Source of the DNA: Myxococcota bacterium
GTDB taxonomy: Bacteria > Myxococcota_A > Bradymonadia > UBA7976 > UBA1532
DNA: 56,316 bases
Direction of reading: 5' to 3'
Assembly (NCBI GenBank): GCA_023150895.1
Contig: JAKLJY010000049.1
Location: 1-56,316 of the forward strand
A model generated the notes under the pieces. That model did not search any database. It was not told the DNA's origin and worked only from the letters and a program-made list of their open reading frames with translations. Below are positions 42,586 to 51,357 of the stretch, one piece after another (the first letter of the stretch is position 1; every line of letters begins with the position of its first letter). A program made the translations under genes and the position numbers.

Positions 42586-42683
42586 ACTCGCCCCATTCCT
42601 CCGCCGGCATTATCCGGGTCAGGTTCGCGGGTCTGTTCTCAGGCGGCGCCGCCCATGCGGTCGCCACCACCCCGTGTGCGAGT
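42586..42683 (-). promoter_or_regulatory. TPP (thiamine pyrophosphate) riboswitch
   Basis: Reading the minus strand, the aptamer shows CGGGGTG near its 5' end, CTGAGAA, GACCCG, GAACCTGACCCGGATAATG and GCCGGCGGAGGAA, the conserved core of the Thi-box. ACTCG at the 5' end can pair with CGAGT at the 3' end as stem P1. The core elements are all in order and spacing. It is followed by the barrel gene 38 bases downstream. The 62 bases on the 5' side up to the plus-strand MoaD-like gene hold no other signal I can identify. Confidence 0.93.
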
Positions 42684-42810
42684 CGGCGGCGTTGTAGGTC
42701 CTCGGACCCGGTCGGCGCAAGGGCGTTCTCCCCCCTTCGCTGCCCCAGGAGATGTTTCCAGTGAAAAGATCTGGCGCGCGGACCGGGAGCTGTGGGAGGT
42801 CTGCCGGACC

Positions 42811-43089
42811 ATGATTGCCGTGCGCCTGACCCGCCATTTGTACAGCTTTTTCCCGCACTTGGAGGGCGTCGACCTCGCCGTCGAGGCCGCCACCGTGGCC
42901 GACGTCGTGCGCGCCCTCGAGGCCCGCGCCCCGGGCATCGGGTTCTACATCTGCGACGAGCTCGGTCGGCTGCGCACGCACGTCAACATCTTCATCGGCA
43001 CGCGGATGGTCCGCGACCGCCGAGGTCTCTCGGACGCGGTCGCCGCCGGCGACACGGTCCACATTCTGCAAGCGCTCAGCGGAGGGTGA
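42811..43089 (+). CDS. MoaD/ThiS-family small sulfur-carrier-like protein
   Basis: 92 residues from ATG at 42811. Beta-grasp pattern with a C-terminal Gly-Gly (LQALSGG), the attachment end of ubiquitin-like sulfur carriers MoaD and ThiS. Strands are VRLTRHLYSFF, DLAVEAATVADVV, and HVNIFIGTRMV. It is followed 3 bases later by a BNR-repeat protein, a pairing seen in other bacteria, so its role may lie with that partner rather than in cofactor synthesis. It diverges from a TPP-controlled gene, so ThiS-like function is possible but unproven. Confidence 0.82.
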   Translation: MIAVRLTRHLYSFFPHLEGVDLAVEAATVADVVRALEARAPGIGFYICDELGRLRTHVNIFIGTRMVRDRRGLSDAVAAGDTVHILQALSGG

Positions 43090-43092
43090 TGC

Positions 43093-44271
43093 ATGGCGGC
43101 ACGGATTCTCGTCGGCACGCGCAAGGGCACGTTCATCGTGGAGAAGTCGGCGGCCGGCCTCTGGCAGCCCCGGTTGGTCGGACACGCCGGCACCGGCGTG
43201 AACTTCGTCGCGCGCGACCCCTACACCGGTCGCCTCTGGGCGCTCCTCGGGCACGGACACTGGGGCGCGAAGCTCTCGATCTCCGATGACGAGGGCGCGA
43301 CGTGGGCCGACGCGCCGTCGCAGATCAAATACCCCGAGGGGGCGCGCTACATCGCGCAGGACATGTACGAGGACGCCGCGAGCGAGTACGGCGTGGGCTG
43401 GCGCATCTCGACGAAACCGGCGGCGCTCGCCAAGCTCTGGATCATCGGTTTCGGCCCGGGCGGCTCGGTCTACGTCGGCACCATCCCCGGCGGCCTCTTC
43501 GTGAGCCGCGACGGCGGCGCGCACTTCGAGCTCAATCGGCCGCTCTGGAACCACGAATCGCGCGGCGGCGACCTCTTCTCCGGTGAGGGCACGGGTGAAA
43601 CGAAGTGGTTCGGCACGCCCGCCTCCGAAGGCGGGGACTTCGCGCCGGGCATCCACTCCATCGTCGTCGACCCCCGCAACCCGCAGCGCGTGCTGGTGGC
43701 CGTCTCCACCGCCGGCGTCATCGAAACGCTCGACGGCGGGCAGACCTGGCACAGCCGCAACAAGGGCATGATCCTCGACCACACGCCCGAGCCCGAGGCC
43801 GAGTGGGGGCACGACACGCACTTCATCGAGCTGAGCCCCGGGGACCCGGACCACGTCTGGCAGCAGAATCACGTGGGCGTCTACTACTCGGCGGACGGCG
43901 CGGCGACGTGGCGCAAGGTCAGCCGACCCGAGCAGGGGGTCCACTTCGGTTTCCCGATCACGGCGCACCCCACGCGGGGCCGCACGGCCTGGGTGGTCCC
44001 CGGTCGCTCGGACCAGCAGCGCATGACCATCGACGGCGGCCTCTTCGTGGCCCGCACGGAGGACGGCGGCGAGACGTGGCAGGCCCTCCGCAACGGCCTG
44101 CCGCAAAGCTGCGCCTACGACGTCGTGTACCGGCACGCGCTGGCCAACGCCGGCGACGTCGTGACGTTCGGCAGCACGACGGGCAACCTCTACATCAGCG
44201 AAGACGGCGGCGACGGCTGGCAGGCGGTGGCCCACAACCTGCCGCCCATCTACTCGGTGCGCTTCGCCTGA
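43093..44271 (+). CDS. BNR-repeat beta-propeller protein
   Basis: 392 residues with sialidase-type Asp-box (BNR) repeats: SISDDEGATWAD, VSRDGGAHFEL, ETLDGGQTWHS, YSADGAATWRK, ARTEDGGETWQA and SEDGGDGWQA. No signal peptide or membrane segment, so cytoplasmic. The Asp-box alone does not show glycosidase activity, and catalytic Arg residues of sialidases are not evident. The start ATG at 43093 follows GGAGGGTGATGC. It is coupled to the MoaD/ThiS-like gene. Confidence 0.88.
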   Translation: MAARILVGTRKGTFIVEKSAAGLWQPRLVGHAGTGVNFVARDPYTGRLWALLGHGHWGAKLSISDDEGATWADAPSQIKYPEGARYIAQDMYEDAASEYGVGWRISTKPAALAKLWIIGFGPGGSVYVGTIPGGLFVSRDGGAHFELNRPLWNHESRGGDLFSGEGTGETKWFGTPASEGGDFAPGIHSIVVDPRNPQRVLVAVSTAGVIETLDGGQTWHSRNKGMILDHTPEPEAEWGHDTHFIELSPGDPDHVWQQNHVGVYYSADGAATWRKVSRPEQGVHFGFPITAHPTRGRTAWVVPGRSDQQRMTIDGGLFVARTEDGGETWQALRNGLPQSCAYDVVYRHALANAGDVVTFGSTTGNLYISEDGGDGWQAVAHNLPPIYSVRFA

Positions 44272-44339
44272 AGGCTGCGCGCTCCCAGAACCAGCGCACA
44301 CGTGACACGATTGGGGCGATTGCGTGACACTCCCGGGTC

Positions 44340-45593
44340 ATGCGCTCCGCTCGCTCGCCGTTCACGTTCGTCTGTCTCGCCCTGGTGGCGTCGGTCTCCG
44401 CCGCTGCCTGCGGTGAGGATGCCACGATCGGGGGCACACCCGTCGACGACGCCACCGTGCGCGGCCCGGACGCGACGCCCGGCAAGGCCGACGGCCCGCC
44501 CGTCGAGCCCGCCGACGTGGCTCGCCCGCCCGGCCCGGACGCGGTGACCGCACTGGTTCCCGATGCGACGCCGCCGTTGCCGCCCGATGCAGCCTCCGGC
44601 CCTGTCCCCGACGCGGACACGCCGCCCGAAACCGACGCCGCGCCCGACGCCGGCCCTGCGCCCGATCCCGTGCCGGCCTGCCCCGAGCCCGCGCTCGGCC
44701 CCGCCGCCGAGTGGCGCCACGGGTTCGCGTCCCCGGCGACCGTCGGCCTCGGCCTGCCGCAGCACAGCGCCGTCGAGCCCATCACGACGCCCGGCGAACC
44801 CATCACCGTCGCCGGCAAGTTCGCGTACGGGCTCGTCAGCAAGGACCTCGAAGACGAGGACGTCGAGCTCTGGGTGAGCCTGCCGTCGCCGGAGGACCCC
44901 GATTGCGGGCGCTGGACGGCCGTCGGTGTCGCGACGACGGACTCGGACGGGCGCGCCGTCGTGCCCCTCGACCCCGCTCTCGTGCCCGAGCCGGGGGCCT
45001 ACGACTTCCGGTTCGTCGTCCGCGGGGACCTGACCGTCGCACGGGGCGCCGTCTGGGTCGTATCGCCGGGGACGGCGTTCGTGCTGTTCGACGTGGACGG
45101 CACGCTGACCATCGGCGACTCGGAGATCTTCGAACAGGTACTGCTCGGGCAGGACCCGGAGATGTACGCCGCCGCGGACGTCGTCGTCGCGACCTACGCC
45201 GAGGCGGGGTACCAACCGCTCTACGTCACCGGCCGCCCGTACTTTCTCAACCCGGCGACGCGCGACTGGCTCCTCGGGCACGGGTTTCCGAAGGGGCCCG
45301 TGCGGACGGCGGACTCGATGTCGCAGGTGCTCCCGACCGAGGACGGCGTCCAGCGGTACAAACGCGCGTATCTGCAAGACCTCCTGGAGCGCACGGGCGT
45401 GATCATCCCTTACGCCTACGGCAACGCCTCGACGGACATCTGCGCCTACGCCGAGGCCGGCCTCGACCCCGCGCAGACGTACATCATCGGCCCGCACGCG
45501 GGCGAGGCCTGCGCGGGCTACGGACCCACGGTCGCCGTCGAGGACTACCCCGGCCACCTGCCGGCCCTCGCGGACCTCCCGCCGCCGCGCTGA
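44340..45593 (+). CDS. LNS2-domain (lipin-like HAD) lipoprotein
   Basis: 417 residues. Lipobox VSAAAC with Cys24, then a very Pro/Asp/Ala-rich linker to about residue 115. A beta-sandwich-like part follows, then the HAD fold: LFDVDGTLT with Asp251 and Asp253, GYQPLYVTGRPYF as motif II, and a Gly-Asn/Asp-rich end YGNASTDICAYA. The DxDGTxT motif and the order match the LNS2 domain of lipins, which are phosphatidate phosphatases. Bacterial exported versions are of unknown activity. It may act on periplasmic or surface phosphate esters. Confidence 0.82.
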   Translation: MRSARSPFTFVCLALVASVSAAACGEDATIGGTPVDDATVRGPDATPGKADGPPVEPADVARPPGPDAVTALVPDATPPLPPDAASGPVPDADTPPETDAAPDAGPAPDPVPACPEPALGPAAEWRHGFASPATVGLGLPQHSAVEPITTPGEPITVAGKFAYGLVSKDLEDEDVELWVSLPSPEDPDCGRWTAVGVATTDSDGRAVVPLDPALVPEPGAYDFRFVVRGDLTVARGAVWVVSPGTAFVLFDVDGTLTIGDSEIFEQVLLGQDPEMYAAADVVVATYAEAGYQPLYVTGRPYFLNPATRDWLLGHGFPKGPVRTADSMSQVLPTEDGVQRYKRAYLQDLLERTGVIIPYAYGNASTDICAYAEAGLDPAQTYIIGPHAGEACAGYGPTVAVEDYPGHLPALADLPPPR

Positions 45594-45652
45594 CGCGCAG
45601 AGACGAAAGCTCGCAGAGAAAAAGAACGCGCGAAAAAAAGAGCGTCGCCGGC
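45594..45652. repeat. Purine-rich A-tract patch
   Basis: Between the LNS2 gene and the next start lies an A/G-rich run with GCAGAGACG, GCAGAGAAAAAG and CGCGAAAAAAAGAGCG. This is strikingly AT-rich for the window. Similar GCAGAGACG-type gap sequences occur in many unrelated genomes; whether this is the same family needs a search. Confidence 0.5.
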
Positions 45653-45698
45653 CCGGCGTAAAGACCGGTCGAGAACCGAACCAACCCGGAGACCGACC

Positions 45699-46472
45699 AT
45701 GACCGCTCGTTTCGCCACCGTCCGCGCCTTCGTCACCACCACCGCCCTGCTGTCCGCCGCGCCGGCGCTCGCCGAAGAGACCAAGGGCGCCGATCCGACG
45801 CTCGACGTCTGCGTCGACGCCGAGGCCGATCTCGTGCGGGCCGCCGACGGGGGCTGCCTGGCCGGCGAGCAGAAGACGACGGTCGCCGCGCTGCCCCTCG
45901 GCGACGCGGTGGTGGCCCTGCAGTCCGGCTACGGCCTCTCGCTGAGCGACCTGACCGCGACGGGGCAGTGGGTCAGCCCGAAGCTGGTCTGTGACGCGGG
46001 CGAAGTGCTCGTCGAGACCCCCGCCGGCGTCGCCTGTCTGCCCCCGCACGCGCCGGTCGCGCAGGCCGCGCCGGGCAGCCTGTGGCTTCTGCCCCGGTAC
46101 GCGCGGATGGTCAACGCCGTGCCCGGCAACGATCGGCGCTGGTTCACGCAGATGGTCGCGCTGAACCCCGGCGACGGCCCGATGACCGGTAGCTGCCTGT
46201 TTCTGGGGTGGGACGGCGGCGTGCTCTACCGCACGACGATCTCGGCCGGCGCCATGGGCAGCGCGGCGTGTTTCCCCTACGGCATCGACCTGACGCGCAT
46301 CACGTCCGCCCTGATGATCACCGACCGGCCGGTGTTTGCCCACGCGCAGACGACGCTGACCGTCAACGGTGCCCTCGAGCCGTCGGAGGCGCCGGCTGTG
46401 GAGATGCTGCCCGTCGACTGCCGCGATCCCCGGGGGGTCGAGGGCGTCTGCGCCCGCGCGGCGGCACGCTGA
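45699..46472 (+). CDS. Secreted protein of unknown function
   Basis: 257 residues. A signal peptide (FVTTTALLSAAPALA, cleavage near 25), then a domain with seven Cys in mature sequence (DVCVDAEAD, GGCLAGE, LVCDAGE, VACLPP, GSCLFLG, AACFPYG, PVDCRDP, GVCARAA), implying disulfides in the periplasm or outside. SLWLLPRYARMVNAVPGN is the most ordered-looking segment. No family recognised. It shares no overlap with its neighbours. The Asn-Asp in the mature N-terminus is not a lipobox. Confidence 0.7.
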   Translation: MTARFATVRAFVTTTALLSAAPALAEETKGADPTLDVCVDAEADLVRAADGGCLAGEQKTTVAALPLGDAVVALQSGYGLSLSDLTATGQWVSPKLVCDAGEVLVETPAGVACLPPHAPVAQAAPGSLWLLPRYARMVNAVPGNDRRWFTQMVALNPGDGPMTGSCLFLGWDGGVLYRTTISAGAMGSAACFPYGIDLTRITSALMITDRPVFAHAQTTLTVNGALEPSEAPAVEMLPVDCRDPRGVEGVCARAAAR

Positions 46473-46567
46473 ACGTCGGAAGGCGCAGCATCGGGCGCCC
46501 GGTTTCGCGTAGCATCGCGCTCCGTTCGGCCATTGAGATGAAACCCGAGCGGCGCGAGGAGACGCAC

Positions 46568-49318
46568 ATGGAGATTCGGCGAGTTCTGACGGTCCTTCTG
46601 GGCGCGACGCTGGCGACGACGGCCTGCGGCGGCGACGGCGGTGGCGGCGACGGCAATCCGGACGCCGGGGCTGGCGGATCGACCGGCGGGTCCGGGGGAA
46701 GCGCCGGCGGCACGACGGGCGGCGACACGGGCGGCACGACCGGCGGCACGGGTGGCGGCACGGGTGGCACCGGCGGCGGCATCGGCGGCGCGGGCGGCGC
46801 GGGCGGGTCCCCGGCGGACGGCATCCACATCCCCGGCAACACCGCCGAGGTGCGGGCCGACACCGATGCGCTCGGCATGTTGCACCTGCGCTGCGGCTCC
46901 GAAGCCGACTGCGTGGCCGCACAAGGCTATTTCCACGCCGCACACCGCTTCTCGCAGATGGACATCAACCGCCGCTTCGCGACCGGGCGCCTCAGCGAGC
47001 TCGTCGGCGCGGTGACCATCGACACCGACAAACGGCAGCGCTTCACGATGGCGACGCGGGCCGGCGAGTCCATCGCGCAGCAGATCTACGACGGCACCAA
47101 CGCCGAGACGAAGGCGATGTTCGACGCCTACACCCGTGGCGTGAACGCCTTCATCGACGACCTGAAGAACGGGCGCAACGGGGCGCGCCTCCAGGACGAG
47201 TACGACTTCCCGCTCATCGACAAGACGCGCATCGACGCCTGGACGCCGGTGGACAGCGCGGCGGTGACGCTGCTTCTGATCAACGACCTGACGAACTCGT
47301 CGGGCGGCGAGCTCGGCACGGCCGACGCGGTGGCGGGCCTGCCCGCCGATCTGGCGCACGATCTGTACGCGCCGCTCCCGGCCGAGCAGAGCGACGTGCT
47401 CGGCGCCGCGAATGCCGCGCCCGACGCGCAGGCGACGACGCTGCGGCCGGCCTGGTGGCGCCTCGCCCCCGCCCTCGACCGACTCGACCGCTTCGGCGGC
47501 GTGCTCGCCCGGGCGGCGGACGAGTACGGCGTCCTCGAGCGGCCGCCCATCGGCTCGAACAACTGGGTCGTCGGACCGTCGCAGACGAGCGGGGGCGCGG
47601 CGCTGCTCTCCAACGACCCGCACCTCACGCTGACGAACCCGTCGATCTGGTATCTGGTGCATCTGCACGTGCCGGCGGGCGAGGGCGTCGGCGATGGCCT
47701 GAACGTCGCCGGTGTCAGCCTGGCGGGCCTGCCGGGCGTGGTCATCGGTCAGAACGAGCACGTTGCGTGGGGCATGACCACGACGTACTTCGACCAGACG
47801 GATGTCTATCTCGAGACCCTCTCGCCGGACGGCGAGGGTGTGATGTTCAACGGCGAGGTCGTGCCCTTCATCAAGAAGACCTACAGCTACGAGGTCTTCG
47901 GGCAGGCCGAGCCGACGGTCGACGAGCGCCTCTACGTGCCGCACCACGGCCCGGTGCTGGCCATCGACCGCGAGGCGGGGACGGCGGTGAGCTTCCGCTG
48001 GACGGGTCAGGAGGCCTCGACGGACGCCAACTTCCTGCTCGGTCTCGCCCGCGCGAAGACGCTCGCCGACGTGAAGACGGCGATGCGCAACGTCACCACC
48101 ATCGGGCAGAACGTGGTTGCCATCGACCGCGACGGCAACATCGGCTGGTTCCCGTACAACCATGTGCCGGCGCGCCCGTGGGCCACGCCCGAGGTGCCCA
48201 ACTGGCTGCCGGCGCCCGGCGACGGCACCGCCGAATGGGGCGAGTACGTACCGTATGAAGACCTGCCGCAGGCCGAGAATCCGGCGAGCGGCTTCATCGC
48301 CACGGCCAACAACGACATGACGGGCCACCTCGCCGACGGCGATCCGACGAACGACGGCCAGGCGGCGCTGCAGGGCTCGACGGCGGACGGCTTCCGCCAC
48401 GCGCGCATCGTGCAGCGCCTGCGGGGCGAGGCCGGCGCCCACACCCTCGAAGGTCAACGGGACATCGTCAACGACGTGTACTCGCTGCCGGCGGCGCGCA
48501 CCCTGCCCGCCCTGCTCGCCGGTCTCGACGTCGCCAAGGTCGAGCTCACGGCCAATGGCCAGAAGGTCAAAGAGGCCCTCGAAACCTGGGACTTCCAGTG
48601 CGCCACCGGCCTCGCCGACGCCGATCCCGCCGGGGCGCCCGCCGCTGAGGCCGGCCTCGTCGCCAGCGCGGTCGGGTGCAGCGCGTACCACGTCTTCTTC
48701 GACGCCCTGCGCAACGTCGTCTTCACGGATGAACTCGCGGAGGCCGGCGTCGAGGTCGGCCGCGGCCGCCTGCACGCCGTCACCGCCCTCGTCACCCGCT
48801 CGGGTGACCTCGCCCGGGGCGAGGCGTACTGGGACGATGTGAGCACGCCCGACGTCGTCGAACCCCGCGAAGACATCGTCGTCACGGCCTTGAACGCCGC
48901 CGGCGAGCGCCTCGTCGCCCTGCTCGGCGAGGACGCGCAGGGCTGGCTGTGGGGCCGCATCCACACGCTGACGCTGACCGCGAATCTCTTCGACCAGGCC
49001 GGCGTGCGCGACTACAACCACGGCCCGTTCGCCAACGACGGCGGCATGGACACCGTCGACGTCGCCTCGCCCATCAATCCGCCGGGCGACGTTTTCGAAC
49101 AGCGCCACGGCGCGAGCATGCGGTTCCAGTGCGAGGCCCCCGCGGACGCGCCCGTGCGCTGCCGCATGCAGTTCCCCGGCGGTCAGCAGCACCACCGGGA
49201 CTCGCCCTACTACGAGCACATGGTGCCGGCCTACCTCCGCGGCGAGGCGACGGACATCGCCCTGACCGCCGAGGCCGTCGACGCGGCGTCGCAGGTGTCG
49301 GTGACGATTCAGCCCTGA
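46568..49318 (+). CDS. Penicillin acylase-family lipoprotein
   Basis: 916 residues from ATG at 46568, set by GAGGAGA upstream. Signal with Cys20 (TTAC), then a Gly/Thr-rich linker of about 60 residues. The body is an Ntn-hydrolase of the penicillin/acyl-homoserine-lactone acylase family: QGYFHAAHRFSQMDINRR, a spacer, then GSNNWVV with the nucleophile Ser330, NDPHLTLTNPSIWY and later NNDMTGHL. Self-cleavage before Ser330 should give two chains. Substrates in the family include beta-lactams, aculeacin and N-acyl-homoserine lactones; this one cannot be told. Periplasmic or surface-bound. Confidence 0.92.
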   Translation: MEIRRVLTVLLGATLATTACGGDGGGGDGNPDAGAGGSTGGSGGSAGGTTGGDTGGTTGGTGGGTGGTGGGIGGAGGAGGSPADGIHIPGNTAEVRADTDALGMLHLRCGSEADCVAAQGYFHAAHRFSQMDINRRFATGRLSELVGAVTIDTDKRQRFTMATRAGESIAQQIYDGTNAETKAMFDAYTRGVNAFIDDLKNGRNGARLQDEYDFPLIDKTRIDAWTPVDSAAVTLLLINDLTNSSGGELGTADAVAGLPADLAHDLYAPLPAEQSDVLGAANAAPDAQATTLRPAWWRLAPALDRLDRFGGVLARAADEYGVLERPPIGSNNWVVGPSQTSGGAALLSNDPHLTLTNPSIWYLVHLHVPAGEGVGDGLNVAGVSLAGLPGVVIGQNEHVAWGMTTTYFDQTDVYLETLSPDGEGVMFNGEVVPFIKKTYSYEVFGQAEPTVDERLYVPHHGPVLAIDREAGTAVSFRWTGQEASTDANFLLGLARAKTLADVKTAMRNVTTIGQNVVAIDRDGNIGWFPYNHVPARPWATPEVPNWLPAPGDGTAEWGEYVPYEDLPQAENPASGFIATANNDMTGHLADGDPTNDGQAALQGSTADGFRHARIVQRLRGEAGAHTLEGQRDIVNDVYSLPAARTLPALLAGLDVAKVELTANGQKVKEALETWDFQCATGLADADPAGAPAAEAGLVASAVGCSAYHVFFDALRNVVFTDELAEAGVEVGRGRLHAVTALVTRSGDLARGEAYWDDVSTPDVVEPREDIVVTALNAAGERLVALLGEDAQGWLWGRIHTLTLTANLFDQAGVRDYNHGPFANDGGMDTVDVASPINPPGDVFEQRHGASMRFQCEAPADAPVRCRMQFPGGQQHHRDSPYYEHMVPAYLRGEATDIALTAEAVDAASQVSVTIQP

Positions 49319-49424
49319 CGCGGCGCCTCCTCGCGGGCGGCCCGGATTCCCTCGACGCCCCTTGACTCGCCCGCGCACGCAGGGGGACAACGGTGCGCAT
49401 CCCGATCACGCTCAGGAGGTCGCC

Positions 49425-50894
49425 GTGGCCACCAAGGACACCCCCACCAAAGAGGCCCGGACGCCCGCCCCCGCCGCCACGCGCGCCCCGGCGCCCGGTC
49501 AGGGACCGGCGCAGACGGAGGCCCCCGGCGGGCTCGTCAGCGCCTGGAAGTCCTACGTCGGCGGTTTGCTCGGCAAGGACAAGGGCGGCAAAGACGCCCC
49601 GGCCGCCGCGCCCGAGGTGCAGTCCCAGGGCGCGCAGAAGAGCGGCGTCGCGCCGGCGGGGGTCGCGCCGGCCGAGGCGACGGTCCCCGTCCCCGACGCG
49701 CCGGCGCCCGTGGTCTCGGCCTGGACGCCCGAGGACGAGCAGGCGCTCGCGACGGGCAAGGCCACGTTCGGCGTCATCGGGGCGCACCAGGCCGGCCGGG
49801 TGAAGCCCGCGGCCGAGAAGCTGCCCCCCGCCGAGCTCGCACTCTGGCGCAAGACGGTCGATGGCCTGGCGGGCACGCTGAACCGCGTCTTCGTCTACAA
49901 GGCGCTGGCCGCCAATCACTCCGTCGCCGAGTGCGTCGCGTTCGCCGCCAGTGTCGCCGACAAGGACGACAAGTGGCTCATGACGAACTGCACCGGCGGC
50001 GACTCCATGATGGAGGGCTCGGGCACCCGTCAGGCCTACTCGCACACCTGCGGTGTCACGACCGTCCAGACGCTGCGCGCCGAATACGACCCGGTCTACG
50101 CCCTCAAACTGCATACGGAAAACCCGCAGCTCAACAGCGTCGACAACGCCGATCCCACCAAGATCAACCCCAAGGCGGCGGCCGAACAGAAGTCGATGCA
50201 CGAGACGCAGTACCAGGGCGATCACGGCGCCCACACGGGCGTCAGCGCGAGCCGCAAGGACATCGCCAAGGGCAGCGGCCGCTGGGTCGACGACTGGTTG
50301 AACTCGCTGACGGCCACCACCGGCCTGAAGTACAAAACCAAGAAAGACCCTTCGACGGCGGAAGCCATCACCACCCTGACGGACAAGGTCGGCGGCGGCA
50401 TGATGACGCCGGTGGTCATCGGCAACGGCAAGGGCAGCTACACGCACTACAACCTCGTGATGCACACCCGCACGCAGGACGAGCCCGCGCCGACGCCCGC
50501 CGAGCAGCCCCCCGCGCCACCGAAGGCGCGGCCGATGGTGCGGCAGGGGTCGCAGGGCGACAGCGTGCGCGAGCTGCAGACGCTCTTGAACGAGCGCGGC
50601 GAGGCGCTGGCCGTCGATGGCATCTTCGGACCCCTGACCCGGGGCGCCGTCGTCCGTTTCCAGACGGCACAGGCGTTGTCGCCCGATGGCATCGTCGGGC
50701 CGCTCACATGGGGCAAGCTCGACGAGAAGAAGGCTGCGCCGCCCGCGCCGCCGAAGACCGTCCGCTCGTTCCAGTTCCACGATCCGTGGGACGGCGTGAC
50801 GAAGTGGGTGTCCGAATCGAAGATCAACAAGGGTCTCATCGACATCGCCGGCTCGAACGAGATCACCGCGCTCGAAGTGCCGTCGGCCGCCTGA
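49425..50894 (+). CDS. Peptidoglycan-binding domain protein with Cys-peptidase-like core
   Basis: 489 residues. The GTG at 49425 has AGGAGG six bases upstream, which decides the start. Residues 1-110 are Pro/Ala-rich. The middle shows YSHTCGVTTVQTLRAEYDP with Cys209 in a C39-like or papain-like site and a His341 in GSYTHYNLVMH, a possible Cys/His pair. The end has a peptidoglycan-binding domain 1 (GDSVRELQTLLNERGEALAVDGIFGPLTRGAVVRFQ). There is no classical signal peptide, so export by another route or a later, specialised system is possible. Coupled to two small downstream genes. Not a known named protein. Confidence 0.75.
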   Translation: MATKDTPTKEARTPAPAATRAPAPGQGPAQTEAPGGLVSAWKSYVGGLLGKDKGGKDAPAAAPEVQSQGAQKSGVAPAGVAPAEATVPVPDAPAPVVSAWTPEDEQALATGKATFGVIGAHQAGRVKPAAEKLPPAELALWRKTVDGLAGTLNRVFVYKALAANHSVAECVAFAASVADKDDKWLMTNCTGGDSMMEGSGTRQAYSHTCGVTTVQTLRAEYDPVYALKLHTENPQLNSVDNADPTKINPKAAAEQKSMHETQYQGDHGAHTGVSASRKDIAKGSGRWVDDWLNSLTATTGLKYKTKKDPSTAEAITTLTDKVGGGMMTPVVIGNGKGSYTHYNLVMHTRTQDEPAPTPAEQPPAPPKARPMVRQGSQGDSVRELQTLLNERGEALAVDGIFGPLTRGAVVRFQTAQALSPDGIVGPLTWGKLDEKKAAPPAPPKTVRSFQFHDPWDGVTKWVSESKINKGLIDIAGSNEITALEVPSAA

Positions 50895-50895
50895 C

Positions 50896-51357
50896 ATGCA
50901 CCTGCCCGAGTCCATGAGCCGCGAGGCGGTCTGCGCGCTGAAGCCCGCCGAGCTGCTCGCCGACGGACTCTCGTCGCCGCTGCCCGACGCGCTGCGGGCG
51001 CTCGGCCCCGTCGCCCTCGCCGAGCAGCTTCGCGCCGAGGGCACGCCGCGGGAGGCCCTCGAACTCTGGATCGCGACGCTGGCCGCCGTCGAGGCGCCCG
51101 CCGGCCCGGGGCTCGACGCTGCGGCCCTTGCGCGCCTCCCCGAGGGTCTCGAAATGCAGGCGGCGGACGCCCCCGCGGCGCTCGCCTGGGCCCGCGCGCT
51201 CGGCCCCCTCGTGCGCGACGCCGACACGTTGCGCGGTGCGCTGGAGCTGCTCCTGCTCGCCGTCCAGTTCTGGGTGCTCACCGACGCCCTCCGCCAGCGC
51301 CGTCCCGGTGGCGCGGCGGGCGCCGACGGCCCCGATGGCTCGGGCGAGCCGCCGTGA
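50896..51357 (+). CDS. Small helical protein, unknown
   Basis: 153 residues, Leu/Ala-rich and helical (EAVCALKPAELLADGL, LRALGPVALAEQLRAEG, ALELLLLAVQFWVLTDALRQ), with a Gly/Asp/Pro tail. No signal peptide. It begins 1 base after the preceding stop and overlaps the next start (GTGA), so the trio is one translational unit. A partner or accessory role for the Cys-peptidase-like protein is suggested only by this position. Confidence 0.7.
   Translation: MHLPESMSREAVCALKPAELLADGLSSPLPDALRALGPVALAEQLRAEGTPREALELWIATLAAVEAPAGPGLDAAALARLPEGLEMQAADAPAALAWARALGPLVRDADTLRGALELLLLAVQFWVLTDALRQRRPGGAAGADGPDGSGEPP

Noticed and set aside
46277-49390. 1037-codon minus-strand frame over the penicillin acylase gene
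   Set aside because: Shadow of the plus-strand lipoprotein, whose catalytic motifs are plain.
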